IMG/VR virus record: IMGVR_UViG_3300025840_003418
Location: 62,001 to 126,000 of that record
DNA: 64,000 bases
DNA from: a virus
Strand: one strand, 5' to 3'
Shown here in pieces: positions 24,590 to 35,000 of the stretch. The notes beneath the pieces are model-generated. The model had not been told where the DNA came from. It searched no databases and worked only from the letters and a program-made list of their open reading frames with translations. The number at the start of each line of letters is the position of its first letter. Position 1 is the stretch's first letter. A program made the position numbers and the translations under genes.

Positions 24590-24613
24590 AAACTATATCA
24601 TTATATATAGTTT
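24590..24613. repeat. Perfect 8-bp inverted repeat in the intergenic gap
   Basis: AAACTATA and TATAGTTT flank an 8-base AT-rich loop. It fills the gap between the two paralogous structural genes and ends just before the ribosome binding site of the downstream one. The arms hold only one G-C pair and no T-run follows, so it is a poor terminator. It might be an RNA processing site or a translation-tuning hairpin. Confidence 0.4.
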
Positions 24614-24620
24614 ATTTACT
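24613..24620 (-). promoter_or_regulatory. Weak late-promoter-like box (AGTAAATA)
   Basis: AGTAAATA, sharing the TAAATA core with the clearer late boxes in this window, lies directly after the stop of the upstream structural gene and about 37 bases before ATG 24576. It matches only the core, and the hairpin lies downstream of it. Confidence 0.3.
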
Positions 24621-25607
24621 TTACAGTGTTGTTATGTTTTGGTAAACTGGTGCAGGAACTTCGATATAAAAGTCAATTAAATCATCACCAGTTAGAGTAC
24701 TTTTTGCTCTTAAATGATTTACACTACTCTTTAAAGTTCCGTCAATTAAATCATCTTCTGCGCCGCTTTCCAAATCATCAAATACAATTTTAAATTGTAT
24801 TTCAGAATCAGAAACTTCTTTTGCATATATTTCCATTAAATTTTGATTATATGTAGGATATATTCCACCATTGCTTAATTTAGTATAAATTAATTGATAA
24901 GAAGTTGTTAAATCATAGTTGCCGATTGCAGAAGGTGTTCCCTGGTCAGTTGTACTAGTATCACTATGGTTAAACTTAACTATACCTGCTCGTTGTAATA
25001 GAACACTCCAGTCATTGCCTTTAGGGGTTGCATAACCTAAATTAGATGTTTCTATTCTAAGTTCACCGCCTGAGTTAAAAAAATGTCTACGATGACCAGA
25101 ATTATTAAAAGAAACTTTTACTTCATGTATAAGTTGTCCATTCCATTGAGAAGTTCTAGTGGAAGAAGTACCCAATTCGACTACTGACTGAGTCGAATCA
25201 ACTAAGAATTTATCAGTTTCGATTCTATCCATCATTCTTTCTAGATCAGCAATACCTTTAAATTCAGCATCAGCTCCTGTGCCAGTTGACTCTTCGCCTA
25301 TAATATCAATTCCGGCTACAAATTCAAGATTTTTTATTTGATCAGTTATTTCAGAACTTAATAACCCAATTTGGTGTAATCTTGCTCTTATCAAGTCTTT
25401 GTATAAATTATTAAAAGACTGTGCAGTAACATTAACTTGCATATTGCCGCCTGGGATGTTTGTTACTTCTTCACTACTTATAGCACCACCATAACCTGAA
25501 GCACCTTGTCCATATCCAGTTTGTCCAGCGCCAGTTCCTAAAACTGCTGCTATTCTGTTTTGCAATAGGTTAAACCTTGATGCTGTAATTAAATCTCCGA
25601 CGGCCAT
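24621..25607 (-). CDS. Virion structural protein, paralogue of 23629-24576
   Basis: The 328-residue product begins 'MAVGDLITASRFNLLQNRI' followed by a Gly/Gln/Tyr-rich stretch 'GQTGYGQGASGYGG'. Later blocks 'YKDLIRARLHQIG', 'SQWNGQLIHEVKVSF', 'RRHFFNSGGELRI', 'GNYDLTTSYQLIY' and 'FKIVFDDLESG' match the downstream gene in the same order, so the two arose by duplication. There are no catalytic motifs. A beta-rich C-terminal half is likely. It lies in the late block straight after three fibre-like genes, with AGGAAAG before the ATG. It is called structural from position and from the marine T4-like family pattern. Confidence 0.7.
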   Translation of the reverse strand: MAVGDLITASRFNLLQNRIAAVLGTGAGQTGYGQGASGYGGAISSEEVTNIPGGNMQVNVTAQSFNNLYKDLIRARLHQIGLLSSEITDQIKNLEFVAGIDIIGEESTGTGADAEFKGIADLERMMDRIETDKFLVDSTQSVVELGTSSTRTSQWNGQLIHEVKVSFNNSGHRRHFFNSGGELRIETSNLGYATPKGNDWSVLLQRAGIVKFNHSDTSTTDQGTPSAIGNYDLTTSYQLIYTKLSNGGIYPTYNQNLMEIYAKEVSDSEIQFKIVFDDLESGAEDDLIDGTLKSSVNHLRAKSTLTGDDLIDFYIEVPAPVYQNITTL

Positions 25608-25618
25608 TTATCTTTCCT

Positions 25619-27142
25619 TTATACCTTAAGAACACATTCTACTAATTTTTCGCCCTCATCGTTATTTGTTTCTAGTGCTATGCCTACCATTGCCGTTGAA
25701 GCAATAGTTGTACATACACCTTCTGCCCAAGCATACACTGCCATACCCTTTGAAACTGGACCTTTTACTCTTACTGGTAAACGTCCTTTAAGTCCAATAT
25801 ATTGCCCTTCTGCTTCTGAATTCATCATAAGCGCAGGATCTGTTGATACAACACCAATACAGAATGAACTTGCGCTTGCTGGCTCTACTTCATGATCCGG
25901 ATGTCCACATACTGCAACTGCTGTGCCTGCTGGTAATTCTTCAGCAGTGGTATATTTCTCTGCAAGGTCAGCAAATTGTGCTTGTGTTGCTGTACCATGA
26001 AAAACATTTGCTGTAATGTCACCGCTTGCATCTCTTGCGGCAATTGTATTTCCGCCAGCAGTGACTGTTGCTGTTTGGTGACTAGGTGCGCCTGCTGCAG
26101 GATCATTTACTTTAAGATTAGTTGCTTTATCAGATTCGCCTCTAAAGTTTACAGCATGTACTTCTGCCCATTGTAATGTAGGCGATCCTAAATCAGTTAC
26201 ATTGTCTAATACCGGAACTACTGCTGGGTGTGTAATTTTTGCTACATCAGTTAGTGTACCTGAAGCGTTTGTTGTTTTAAAAATTATTTCACTGTTACTA
26301 CCATTATTGTTTGATAGTACACCAGCACCGCTTTGTGTAGATAGACCAAAAATTCCATCTATAGTTGCACTAGGTGCTGTTAGTGTTGCAGAAAAGTTAG
26401 CTGCGGCACTTAGTGCATATGCACTTGCTGCAACGCCACCTAGTTTTTCTGCATTAGAAGCAGTACCATGGTAAACATAATCATTTCCGGCTACATTAGT
26501 ACTATTTGTAACACCGTTGTCTGAATCTAAAGTATATTTTAGGGTTGTACCTTTTTTAATTTTATCAAAGCCGGCAATAGGATTAAGTGATCCTAAAGTA
26601 AATTCTTCGTTACTTATAATATACGAAGTTTGATCATTAATTACAGCTTTAATAATAGTTTTTGTAGCACCTAACGTATCAATTACTTGTTCACTTACCA
26701 TGTTAGTAATACCTGAACCAGCAGACTGAGGACCAACTAGGGTATATTGATTATCTCCTGCTGTACCGTTATGCACATATAACTGATTGTTTACTTCGTC
26801 CCACCAAAAATCACCTTTAACAAGTGTACTAGGTGCACTTGATGCGATCTCAGAACCGCCTGTTGATTTCCAATATCCAATACCTGGTAATGCGCCAGGA
26901 GTAGCAACAAAATATTTTAGTTTACTATTTGTAGAATCGTACCATAACTGCCCTCTAATTGCTCTAGTTGGTGCGTTTCCGCCTGCAAAGTTTTCTAACA
27001 AGAACAATAAGTTCTCGTTTTGGATCTCTCCGTACCCTGCGTAGTTTTTACCAATAAATTTGATATTGGTTGTTTGATCTATAGTTCCATCTTCTACTGT
27101 TGTTAACAGTGAATTGTCGAATCTATCAATTTGATAAGCCAT
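25619..27142 (-). CDS. Fibre-like virion protein with shared LLENFA/GQLWYDS N-terminal module
   Basis: The N-terminal 110 residues share with the next two genes the blocks 'GYGEIQNENLLFLLENFAG' and 'RGQLWYDSTNSKLKYF', then 'GDFWWDEVNNQLYVHNG'. This module probably attaches the protein to the baseplate or to a common fibre partner. The middle is Ala/Thr/Gly-rich with VFHGTATQAQFADLAEKY-type heptads. The last 110 residues, with 'GVVSTDPALMMN' and 'GLKGRLPVRVKGPV', resemble C-terminal domains of other phage fibres. The gene has a late-type promoter and AGGGGT before it. Length is 507 residues. It probably is a receptor-binding or fibre protein of the tail. Confidence 0.72.
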   Translation of the reverse strand: MAYQIDRFDNSLLTTVEDGTIDQTTNIKFIGKNYAGYGEIQNENLLFLLENFAGGNAPTRAIRGQLWYDSTNSKLKYFVATPGALPGIGYWKSTGGSEIASSAPSTLVKGDFWWDEVNNQLYVHNGTAGDNQYTLVGPQSAGSGITNMVSEQVIDTLGATKTIIKAVINDQTSYIISNEEFTLGSLNPIAGFDKIKKGTTLKYTLDSDNGVTNSTNVAGNDYVYHGTASNAEKLGGVAASAYALSAAANFSATLTAPSATIDGIFGLSTQSGAGVLSNNNGSNSEIIFKTTNASGTLTDVAKITHPAVVPVLDNVTDLGSPTLQWAEVHAVNFRGESDKATNLKVNDPAAGAPSHQTATVTAGGNTIAARDASGDITANVFHGTATQAQFADLAEKYTTAEELPAGTAVAVCGHPDHEVEPASASSFCIGVVSTDPALMMNSEAEGQYIGLKGRLPVRVKGPVSKGMAVYAWAEGVCTTIASTAMVGIALETNNDEGEKLVECVLKV

Positions 27143-27167
27143 ATTCTGTACCCCTAAATGCTATTAT

Positions 27168-27175
27168 TATTTATC
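27168..27175 (-). promoter_or_regulatory. T4-type late promoter box (GATAAATA)
   Basis: GATAAATA on the minus strand, in the 39-base gap before the fibre gene at 27142. The box lies 25 bases before the ATG, with a ribosome binding site (AGGGG) between, which is the usual geometry of a T4-like late promoter. Confidence 0.6.
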
Positions 27176-27181
27176 GTATCT

Positions 27182-29068
27182 TTATAAACTTTCAAGACCT
27201 ATGTTTACCCATTCAATTGTTGTAATATTAGTGACAGGATCAGTATTTGCCTGCACTTCATAAGTTAAAAGTTGTCTGTTTGGATTTGTGAATTCGATAT
27301 TGTTAAACGCAATATCTCGAACCACTGGTTGATTTTCTGTACCATTTTTGTCAACAGCAACCGTTGAAATATTCTTTGCTGTTTCAATATTAATTGTAAC
27401 ACTACTATAACTAGTTGTATGTATTCTTGCTATTTTACCAACGTTAACAGATTCAACTGGAAACAGTCCTGCTAAGTAAGAAGCAACAATTTCTAGATAT
27501 GCTAAGTTAGTATCGATACCTGTAACGTCTAATGCCATAGCTAATGGCTGTGTTAATGTTGTATTATCGACATATACTTTGTTAGCAGCATCACCTGGAT
27601 TCTGTGGTGTAGCAATACCACTTATTCTAGCAACAGGGTTAATTTGTAACTGGCCGCCTGTAGTAAATGTAATATTACCTGTAGCTTGTAAATTTAAATT
27701 ACCTGTTGCTAAAACAGTATTGCCGTCTATGTTAATGTTATCTACATCTAAATACACCAATGTACCTAGTCTAACTAAATCATCTGCAAAGTTAATGTTT
27801 TGTAAACTGTTTTCTGTTAATTTAATACTACCGTTAATTCTATAACTTAGCGATTCACTTGTTAAATTTAAATCTTTGTTTGATTCCCAAGCGTTTGAAT
27901 CGTATTCCCATAAGAACGTTTTATCGCCCTGTGTAGATCTAACAATAATACCACCGCCGTCTGCAAATAAATCGTCTTGTGCTGTACCGTCAGCAGTAAC
28001 AGCAAGTTTTATCGATTTATCCAAAACTTGCAAGGTTGTAACTTCAACGCTTAATTGCTCACCTTCAACAATTAAGTTGCCTGTTATTCGTGTATCACCT
28101 TCAACATCTAGCGTATATAACGGAAGTCGATCAATATTCATTATACCAACTCTACCTTCACTAGCATCAATGTATACAGCGTTAGTTAAGTTACCTAAGT
28201 TAGCCCCAGACACAACTCTTAATGCAAGGTCACTATTTGAGATAGGATTTTCGATAAAGAAATTAGCACCCTGTGGACGCATACTCATAATCGTGTTAGT
28301 AGTATTTGAGAATATTAAACCGTTTGTGTTTCTTATTTCTAATCTACCAGTTGTTAAACTATCAATATCAGATCTAATAAACTGATCAGCATTGAGTAAT
28401 TGTCCGTCAGTTGTTGCTAAGTTTGAAGTACTTTCAGCAGTACCAATAAACTTAAAATTTACTTTATCGTATACGTTAAACCCTTTGAATATAATACCAT
28501 TAGGATTACTTGCTGATACAAGTGCTGGAATTCTAGCCACTACAGCAGGTGTAAATTCTATGTTACTAAATAAACCAACTTCTTCGTTATTGATGTATAG
28601 TTTTGCAATTGTAATCTCAACTTCTGTAATACTTTTAATAGTTTCAACGAAGAAACCTGTTTTACCTTGGTTTTTAGTAAAACTCGGTCCAATTAATAAT
28701 GGATCGCCGCCGCCATCAAAAAAGTATAACTGGTCATCACTATTGTTAAACCAAAAGTCACCAGCTGCTAATCCAATAGGCTGTGTTGACTGAATAAACG
28801 GTTCGCCTGTTGATTTCCATTCTACACCAGTATAAATTTTTAACTGGTTGTTTGCGCTATCCCACCATAACTGCCCTGTCAACGGATTGCTTGGTGCAGC
28901 AGTATTCGAAAAGTTTTCAAGCAATTTGATAAAGTTTTCATTAAAAACTTCACCGTAGCCCCTATACCCTCTACCTACAAGCGTTAAGTTTGTACTTGTA
29001 GTATCAATCTTTCCGTCAATTAAGTCTACTAGTACTGTACCGTTTGTTTTATTTAATTGATAGCTCAT
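27182..29068 (-). CDS. Fibre-like virion protein with shared N-terminal module
   Basis: The N-terminus has 'GYGEVFNENFIKLLENF', 'LTGQLWWDSANNQLKIY' and 'GDFWFNNSDDQLYFFDGG', the same module as the flanking fibre genes. Residues about 215-400 hold beta-rich repeats such as 'TTGRLEIRNTNGLIFSN' and 'GDTRITGNLIVEGEQLSV', the rLtvtgnl pattern of trimeric beta-helical fibres. A segment 'PQNPGDAANKVYVDNTTLTQPLAM' is a stalk-to-tip element seen in many phage fibres. The 628-residue protein overlaps the upstream gene by ATGA. It probably forms a tail fibre or baseplate spike; no enzymatic motif seen. Confidence 0.75.
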   Translation of the reverse strand: MSYQLNKTNGTVLVDLIDGKIDTTSTNLTLVGRGYRGYGEVFNENFIKLLENFSNTAAPSNPLTGQLWWDSANNQLKIYTGVEWKSTGEPFIQSTQPIGLAAGDFWFNNSDDQLYFFDGGGDPLLIGPSFTKNQGKTGFFVETIKSITEVEITIAKLYINNEEVGLFSNIEFTPAVVARIPALVSASNPNGIIFKGFNVYDKVNFKFIGTAESTSNLATTDGQLLNADQFIRSDIDSLTTGRLEIRNTNGLIFSNTTNTIMSMRPQGANFFIENPISNSDLALRVVSGANLGNLTNAVYIDASEGRVGIMNIDRLPLYTLDVEGDTRITGNLIVEGEQLSVEVTTLQVLDKSIKLAVTADGTAQDDLFADGGGIIVRSTQGDKTFLWEYDSNAWESNKDLNLTSESLSYRINGSIKLTENSLQNINFADDLVRLGTLVYLDVDNINIDGNTVLATGNLNLQATGNITFTTGGQLQINPVARISGIATPQNPGDAANKVYVDNTTLTQPLAMALDVTGIDTNLAYLEIVASYLAGLFPVESVNVGKIARIHTTSYSSVTINIETAKNISTVAVDKNGTENQPVVRDIAFNNIEFTNPNRQLLTYEVQANTDPVTNITTIEWVNIGLESL

Positions 29069-31434
29069 GTTGATGTTCCTGCGTATATAATATAATTTAA
29101 TGCCAAGTAGGGGTTCATAACATTAAGTGGTGAACCTAAGGCACCGCCTGTTTCTATACCTCCTGTAGTTGTTTTTCCTTGATAACCCGAGGCACCTGCT
29201 TCTATAGATATAGGAATACCGTCTGGATCGGTTAATAACTGCCCCGGGTTATCTGGATCCTGTGCTTTCTGACTGATAGCATAGAATTGAGATTCGTCAC
29301 CTTCTAAAGTATGATCATGGTCTGGTAAATTCTGTGTATTAATTGCATATGATTGATTTCCTTGTGATTGACCTATTGTATCTGGGCCGCCGCCTTCAAA
29401 TGCAATACCTGTAAAGCTAAATGTAGCAATTCCACCTACAGTTAATGAGTTAATTGTAATTACTAGATCATGAGTAGGTGTAGCGCCGCCGAATATAACT
29501 CCAGAAATTGTAACTTTTTCTGCAACTGTATATCCAGTACCTGGATTAGTAACTTGTACATTATAATTTCCAGCATTAAGTTGTACACTGAATACAGCGC
29601 CAGAACCAGTACCCGTTGTTGATGTTTGCTGAACGTTTGTAAAACTTGCAACTGATCCAGTAACACGGTTTGCTGCTTGGCCGCCCATATTATCAACACC
29701 TAAAGGAAATCTACCTCTTAAATCAGGTAATCCGAATTTTAAATCTCCGCCATCGCTAACTAAACTTGCTGATTTAAAGTTATGTCCTATCACTTGCCAT
29801 AGTTCGTTGTAGTCAGTTTTAAATACTTCTTGCCCTGTGCATAGTAACCAACCTGCAGGCGCTGTAACACCTGCATATGGCATAATACTACCGACCGGTG
29901 TAATAGGCACAGATGACAATAAATCAACTTTGTTTACTTTATACAGTCCTGAATCTGCTCCTGTAGTTTTGTTAATTAACAGTTCGTCTGTGTTACTGAT
30001 TAAATCAGCTCTAAGTCTTGTTTTACTAGCAACGATATCGTTTGATATTGAAACTTCAAATACCTTTTCAGATCCTGACTGTCCGTCAAACTCAAAACTA
30101 TTACTTGTAAAATCGCCTTGCATTCTAAATGTAGTTGCATTAGTTAATTTATCAGCAGTAGTTGATCTACCAGTAACATTACCAGTAACATTACCAGTAA
30201 CATTTCCTAAAAATGATTCTGCATACATTCTCTTAAAAGGAGCATCTGACGATCCTATATCGTAAGAGTTAATTTCTAGTGCAGGCAATATATGGGCATT
30301 TACTATAGTGCTTCCTGCAATGTTTATACTGCCGCCGATATGTAAATCTTGAGCAATCCCAGCGCCGCCTTTTACTACAAGAGAGCCTGAACTAAAGTTA
30401 ATAGCATTTTCAGTATTACTAGCTTCTATTTTACCTGTGTTAGTAGGATCTGTTGTATCAACTGTTGCTTTAATATTACCTATAACATCAAGTGCCTGAC
30501 TTGGTGCAAGGTTATTAATGCCTACCCTTTCTTCACTATTGACTCTTAAAACAGTATTAAAAGATTGATCTACATCTTTAAGTATTAAATCGATTGAAGA
30601 TATTTGGTTATTGTTTTTTAATTCAACTGACGTACCATTTACACCTATCTGGAATTGGCTATCTGTTCCAAGTTTAAATCCAGAGTTATTATTGATTGTA
30701 AGTTGTTCGTTTAAAATTGCACGAGAATCAGTTCTTATAAATTTTTCAGCAGCAACTTCAACTGCGCCGCTACTTTCAACAACTATTAGTCCTTTAGCAC
30801 TTTCAGCTACACCAATAAATTTTATAGGATTATCTATACTACCTTCATTACGTAAATTAAAACCTTTCTTAAGAGTACCAAACCCACTGATAGCAGTTTT
30901 AGGTGTAAATTCTTCTGCACTTACAATAGCATATGGTATATCCTGTATATACATAATGAATATACTTTTGCTTAGATTATCAATGTCTAAAACAGTTTGT
31001 GCTCTGCCGCCTGTAAGTAGTCCTGTTCCTGCTTCAGGTCCAATTAACAACCAAGTATTTCCTGAAAAGATATATAATTGTTGGTTAACTGTATCAACCC
31101 ATAAGTCGCCCGGTGACGACTGATTAGATAATGGCTGTGAAGCTGCTTTTACAAATCCACTTGCCGTGCGCCATTGAGCACTATCATATATTTTTAATTG
31201 ATCAATGCCGGCTGAAGTATCATACCATAATTGTCCTTCAACAGGGTTACTAGGTTCAGATGCACCTGCAAAGTTTTCTAGTAAATGCAAAAAGTTTTCA
31301 GCAATGGCTTTACCATAACCAATTGAACCTTTACCTGGTAATTTTAAACTAGTATCGATTAAGTTAATTTCTCCGTCACTGATTTCAATAGATCCCTTAT
31401 TTACAAAGTCTGTAAATCTAACTATATAAGGCAT
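29065..31434 (-). CDS. Short-tail-fibre-like protein with collar domain
   Basis: It begins with the shared module ('GYGKAIAENFLHLLENFAG', 'EGQLWYDTS', 'GDLWVDTVNQQLYIF'). It then has long beta-fibre repeats including three NVTG units near residue 411. Next comes a phage tail-collar domain from about residue 513: 'PVGSIMPYAGVTAPAGWLLC', 'DYNELWQVIG' and 'LPDLRGRFPLGVD'. The tip has glycine-rich 'NPGTGYTVAEKVTISG' and 'LPDHDHTLEGDES', the latter a histidine-rich strand like the metal-binding tip of T4 gp12. At 789 residues it is longer than gp12. It is the best candidate in the window for the short tail fibre that fixes the phage to the cell surface. Confidence 0.82.
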   Translation of the reverse strand: MPYIVRFTDFVNKGSIEISDGEINLIDTSLKLPGKGSIGYGKAIAENFLHLLENFAGASEPSNPVEGQLWYDTSAGIDQLKIYDSAQWRTASGFVKAASQPLSNQSSPGDLWVDTVNQQLYIFSGNTWLLIGPEAGTGLLTGGRAQTVLDIDNLSKSIFIMYIQDIPYAIVSAEEFTPKTAISGFGTLKKGFNLRNEGSIDNPIKFIGVAESAKGLIVVESSGAVEVAAEKFIRTDSRAILNEQLTINNNSGFKLGTDSQFQIGVNGTSVELKNNNQISSIDLILKDVDQSFNTVLRVNSEERVGINNLAPSQALDVIGNIKATVDTTDPTNTGKIEASNTENAINFSSGSLVVKGGAGIAQDLHIGGSINIAGSTIVNAHILPALEINSYDIGSSDAPFKRMYAESFLGNVTGNVTGNVTGRSTTADKLTNATTFRMQGDFTSNSFEFDGQSGSEKVFEVSISNDIVASKTRLRADLISNTDELLINKTTGADSGLYKVNKVDLLSSVPITPVGSIMPYAGVTAPAGWLLCTGQEVFKTDYNELWQVIGHNFKSASLVSDGGDLKFGLPDLRGRFPLGVDNMGGQAANRVTGSVASFTNVQQTSTTGTGSGAVFSVQLNAGNYNVQVTNPGTGYTVAEKVTISGVIFGGATPTHDLVITINSLTVGGIATFSFTGIAFEGGGPDTIGQSQGNQSYAINTQNLPDHDHTLEGDESQFYAISQKAQDPDNPGQLLTDPDGIPISIEAGASGYQGKTTTGGIETGGALGSPLNVMNPYLALNYIIYAGTST
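30169..30204. repeat. Three perfect tandem 12-bp units inside a fibre gene
   Basis: Three identical copies of ACCAGTAACATT (plus-strand reading) encode NVTG-NVTG-NVTG on the minus strand. Such units are common in beta-helical fibre stalks and can change in number by slippage, lengthening or shortening the fibre in register. Confidence 0.8.
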
Positions 31435-32048
31435 TATGCATTACCTCCTGACAAACTCTGTATTCTCACTGTATAGTCAATTTGTATTAGTCTGTTTAAT
31501 GATTTTTGTACAGGGTGAAAAATAACATGTGTAATCAGTTTACCTGATTCATTTGGATCACTTGATTTACTACGCAACCCTAATTCATCAAATATATAAT
31601 CACTAGACAAATTAGTAGCATTATCAAATGCTTCCTGTGCAACAGGCTCTGAATAGTCTAGTAAACAACTTACAAGTATGTCTGTATAATTTGTTCCTGT
31701 AACGTGTCTAATTTCTAAATAATTGCTTTCTGGATTATTATTAAGCAGTCCGTCGTCAACTACAACTTTTGAATATGTTTGATTATAAAGACTTGCATTT
31801 GCGCCTGTACTGTTTGGTGTTAGATATGTAATAATACCTGTTGGATCAACACTTGTGCCGCCGTTGCCGAAGCTCATTTCGTATATAAATCCTTTACCCA
31901 AGTTTGCCATACTTTCTGCAAGAGCAACACTCATATTTTCGTAGTGTATTGCATTACGCTTTTGTACAAAAACTTCGCCATTGCTAGGATCGTATATCTT
32001 AATATGGCCCTGTACTGCTATTCCGTTTAAATCTGTTATACTGTTCAT
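31434..32048 (-). CDS. Virion structural protein of the baseplate/fibre region
   Basis: I do not recognise a named T4 counterpart. The 204 residues include 'VQGHIKIYDPSNGEVFVQKR' near the start, 'EMSFGNGGTSVDPTGIITYL' in the middle and 'ITHVIFHPVQKSLNRLIQIDY' near the end. This is the pattern of a small beta-rich protein found between the large baseplate protein and fibre genes of marine T4-like phages (recalled, not checked). It has its own late-type promoter and AGGAAG before the ATG and overlaps the collar-fibre gene by one base (TAATG). It is probably a connector or fibre-attachment protein. Confidence 0.65.
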   Translation of the reverse strand: MNSITDLNGIAVQGHIKIYDPSNGEVFVQKRNAIHYENMSVALAESMANLGKGFIYEMSFGNGGTSVDPTGIITYLTPNSTGANASLYNQTYSKVVVDDGLLNNNPESNYLEIRHVTGTNYTDILVSCLLDYSEPVAQEAFDNATNLSSDYIFDELGLRSKSSDPNESGKLITHVIFHPVQKSLNRLIQIDYTVRIQSLSGGNA

Positions 32049-32067
32049 GTTGTCTTCCTATACAATG

Positions 32068-32075
32068 TATTTATT
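32068..32075 (-). promoter_or_regulatory. T4-type late promoter box (AATAAATA)
   Basis: AATAAATA on the minus strand, 19 bases before the ATG at 32048, with AGGAAG between. It overlaps the stop codon of the giant gene, so the fibre genes can be read separately from the long upstream message. Confidence 0.6.
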
Positions 32076-35000
32076 AGTTTCCGGATCTCAGAAAGAACCC
32101 GATACTTGTTTCTGTTTCAGTTATTGATTCGCCTATTACGTTCCACATTGAGCCTTTTTTCCTAGTTACTACAATGTTTCTAGTAGCAAACTCTAGCAAT
32201 GACGAATTAGTAATATCAATTATTGCTTGTACTGGTGTGTCGTTTTCAATTACATACGATAATGTAAAATCTGCTGCTACATCTTCATCACCTTCAGGCG
32301 AGTCTTGTGCTATATTAGGATTATATAATTTAGACGTTTTACCAGTTAGTCTAATACCATTAATAAAGATTTCAAACTCATCGACAGAATTAGGTATAAA
32401 CCCTAATTCAAATGTACTTGCAACTGAAGATACATCTGCACTATCAACTGTTTGTGTTTGCGTTACATCTTCATATGTAATATTTTTTGTTCTACTTTGA
32501 TCATACACTGGTGTACCTAGTGGATGTACATCACGCACTCCTGTACCAAGCGTTCCTCGACGTATTAGTCTAAGTCTATTTTCATCCTTAACTAGGTATT
32601 CAATACGCTCCTTACCTATCCAAAGCACCCCAGGTAAATTTAATTCTCTATCTGGTTCTGGTAAGTTAGTTGCATCTTTAACTTCAATTTGTAAATCATA
32701 CTGCGTAAGTTCTTTTGAAAGTTTAGTTGTTGGGCTATCAATACGCTTATAAGTTGTATTATTTGTTATGTCTTTAAAGATTCTATAACTATATACTGCA
32801 CTATCTTCTCCTTTAGTAGTAACTTGCATATCGAGTGTATCTTGCACTTGTCCTGGAACTAGTTCTTCAACACTTTTTGCACTTTCAGGAGTAACAAAGT
32901 TATCACCATCAATTATAATGTCTTCAGGTCTTTGTCCACTTGCATTTAAATAGTTTAAATCACCACCACTAATATCAGTATCATAAGTTGCACCGTAAGG
33001 TAAAATACTACCATCGCTTGTAACTTTTCTTACAACAATCTTTACATATGATTCTCCTTCTCTAATTGCAGTCATTATTCCTAAGTCATTTAGATTAATT
33101 ACCTGTGTTTCACCGTCGCCGACTAATGTTTGACAAGTTGCGTTTAGATTAGATTGTTGGGCAGTACCAAAGTTTTCGTCATCGTGTCTAATGTTACTAA
33201 AGATATTATCATTAGAATCTATACCAATCCTGTAAATGTTATATGACACATCTAATTCTAGTGCTCTAGGTAATATTATACTTGTACTAGAACCGTCAAG
33301 TTCTACAATTAGATCTTCTAATTCTTCATCAGTATCATAGTCAAAATCAGTCCATTCGCCGTTGCCCCAGCCACGTGCTGTTCCAAAATCTAAAGTATCA
33401 ATTTGTACACCAGCATAATCAATACCATCCATTAATTGTGCTGCATCTTTACTAATCATATTATCATTTGGATTATACGCAAACTTAATTCTATCAATAG
33501 CATTTAATATTTCTAAACTTTTGTTATAGACAATAGTAACAGTATCGCCTACACCAGCCGGTGTACTTAATACAACTCGACCTTTATATCTTGTATAACC
33601 TTTGGACATATCTTGAATATTAGTTACTGAATATTGTCCTGATAATACCTCGGTATTGTTAATGTATACTACATAAGTACTATTTAAAACTTGCATCGGC
33701 CATTCTAAATCAAACACTGTTTGTGTTCCTGTTCCGGTAAACGATTGTGTGTGCTCTAATGTATTTACAGATTGGGTTAGTACTGGCCAATTTCTATCAA
33801 ATTTAATTGTAGATCTAATTGTTCTAGGTTTACTTCTACCTAAGACAGGGTAAGCTGTTGCTTGAACTCCTTCTGAATTAGGAGGAGGTGCTATTTGAAT
33901 AGTTGGTATTGATGTATAGCCTTCACCTGGATATACAATTTTTAATCCGGTAATATTCCCGTACCCAATAAATGCTTCTATTACTGCGCCGCTGCCGCCG
34001 CCGCCGATAACTTCGACTGCTGGCTTTGTTGTATATTCTGTGCCGCTATTTGTAATTTTAATATCGGTAATTTCAAAGCCAACATTATCTAACCAATTAC
34101 GTCTTGGATATTCTGTAATATTATCATCGGTTGTTACTATTTCTCCGTTTGTAATTTTAACATTATTAGGAACTATCTTTTCTTTTATATCATCATAGTA
34201 AGTAGGTAAATCAAAATCAGTAACGGAAGTATTTGTTTCTTCTGTTTTTGTATGATTACTAATAAATTCTCTTAATACAGTTTTAAAAGGTTTTACTTCT
34301 TCTATATAAGACTTATAATTATCCAAATTATCAACATTAAATGTTATATCTTGTTCTAATGTACTTGCATGATGCTTTACTTTAACAAAACTTGTTTTAA
34401 AGAACCAGTCCACTGAACGCTGTTCGTTCAAGATATATCTTAATGACGAAATAAACAACTGGTTATATTCATTTTGCAAGTTTCCGACAAATATATCGTC
34501 TCTAATTGCTTCTAATATTATTCTTAATTCAATTCTAGGATCTTTATCAAAACTAAAATTATCAAAACTTCTATTATCAAATCCTGTGCTAGAATTTACG
34601 CCATAAAGCGAAGGTAAAAGTTTAATTGTACCATTCTGTCTGCCAATAGTATCGTAAACTTGTGTAAAATCTTCATTATCTGTTGTAGACTTTCTTTTAA
34701 GCAATAACCAGCCCCCTGTGCCTACATTTTCAACTTTTATAATTTGACCTAATTTTGCATTAGTTCCTTCTATTTGATATGTGCCCTTTATGTAATGGTC
34801 AACCTTTGATAATGCATTATATCCAGCTGCATACCAATCAATATACTGCCAATATCTCGGAACAGAATAACTTTGTACTCTTGTTTTTTGCCATGTTTCT
34901 TCAGTAGAATTATATCTATAAATAGCCCAAGAATTATCAGATAGTGTATTATCAGTTATAACAAGAGCGCTATATGCTCTTACTGTAATACTAGTATTAT

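Noticed and set aside
24590-24613. Hairpin as a rho-independent terminator
   Set aside because: Only one G-C pair in each arm and no run of T follows on either strand; kept only as an inverted repeat.
27579-28793. Plus-strand reading frames of 88-169 codons opposite the fibre genes
   Set aside because: They lie wholly antisense to genes with clear family motifs, have low-complexity hydrophobic composition typical of antisense frames, and lack ribosome binding sites.
30169-30204. Tandem 12-bp units as a CRISPR array or regulatory iterons
   Set aside because: They lie in frame inside a fibre gene, have no spacers, and encode the NVTG stalk units common in fibres.
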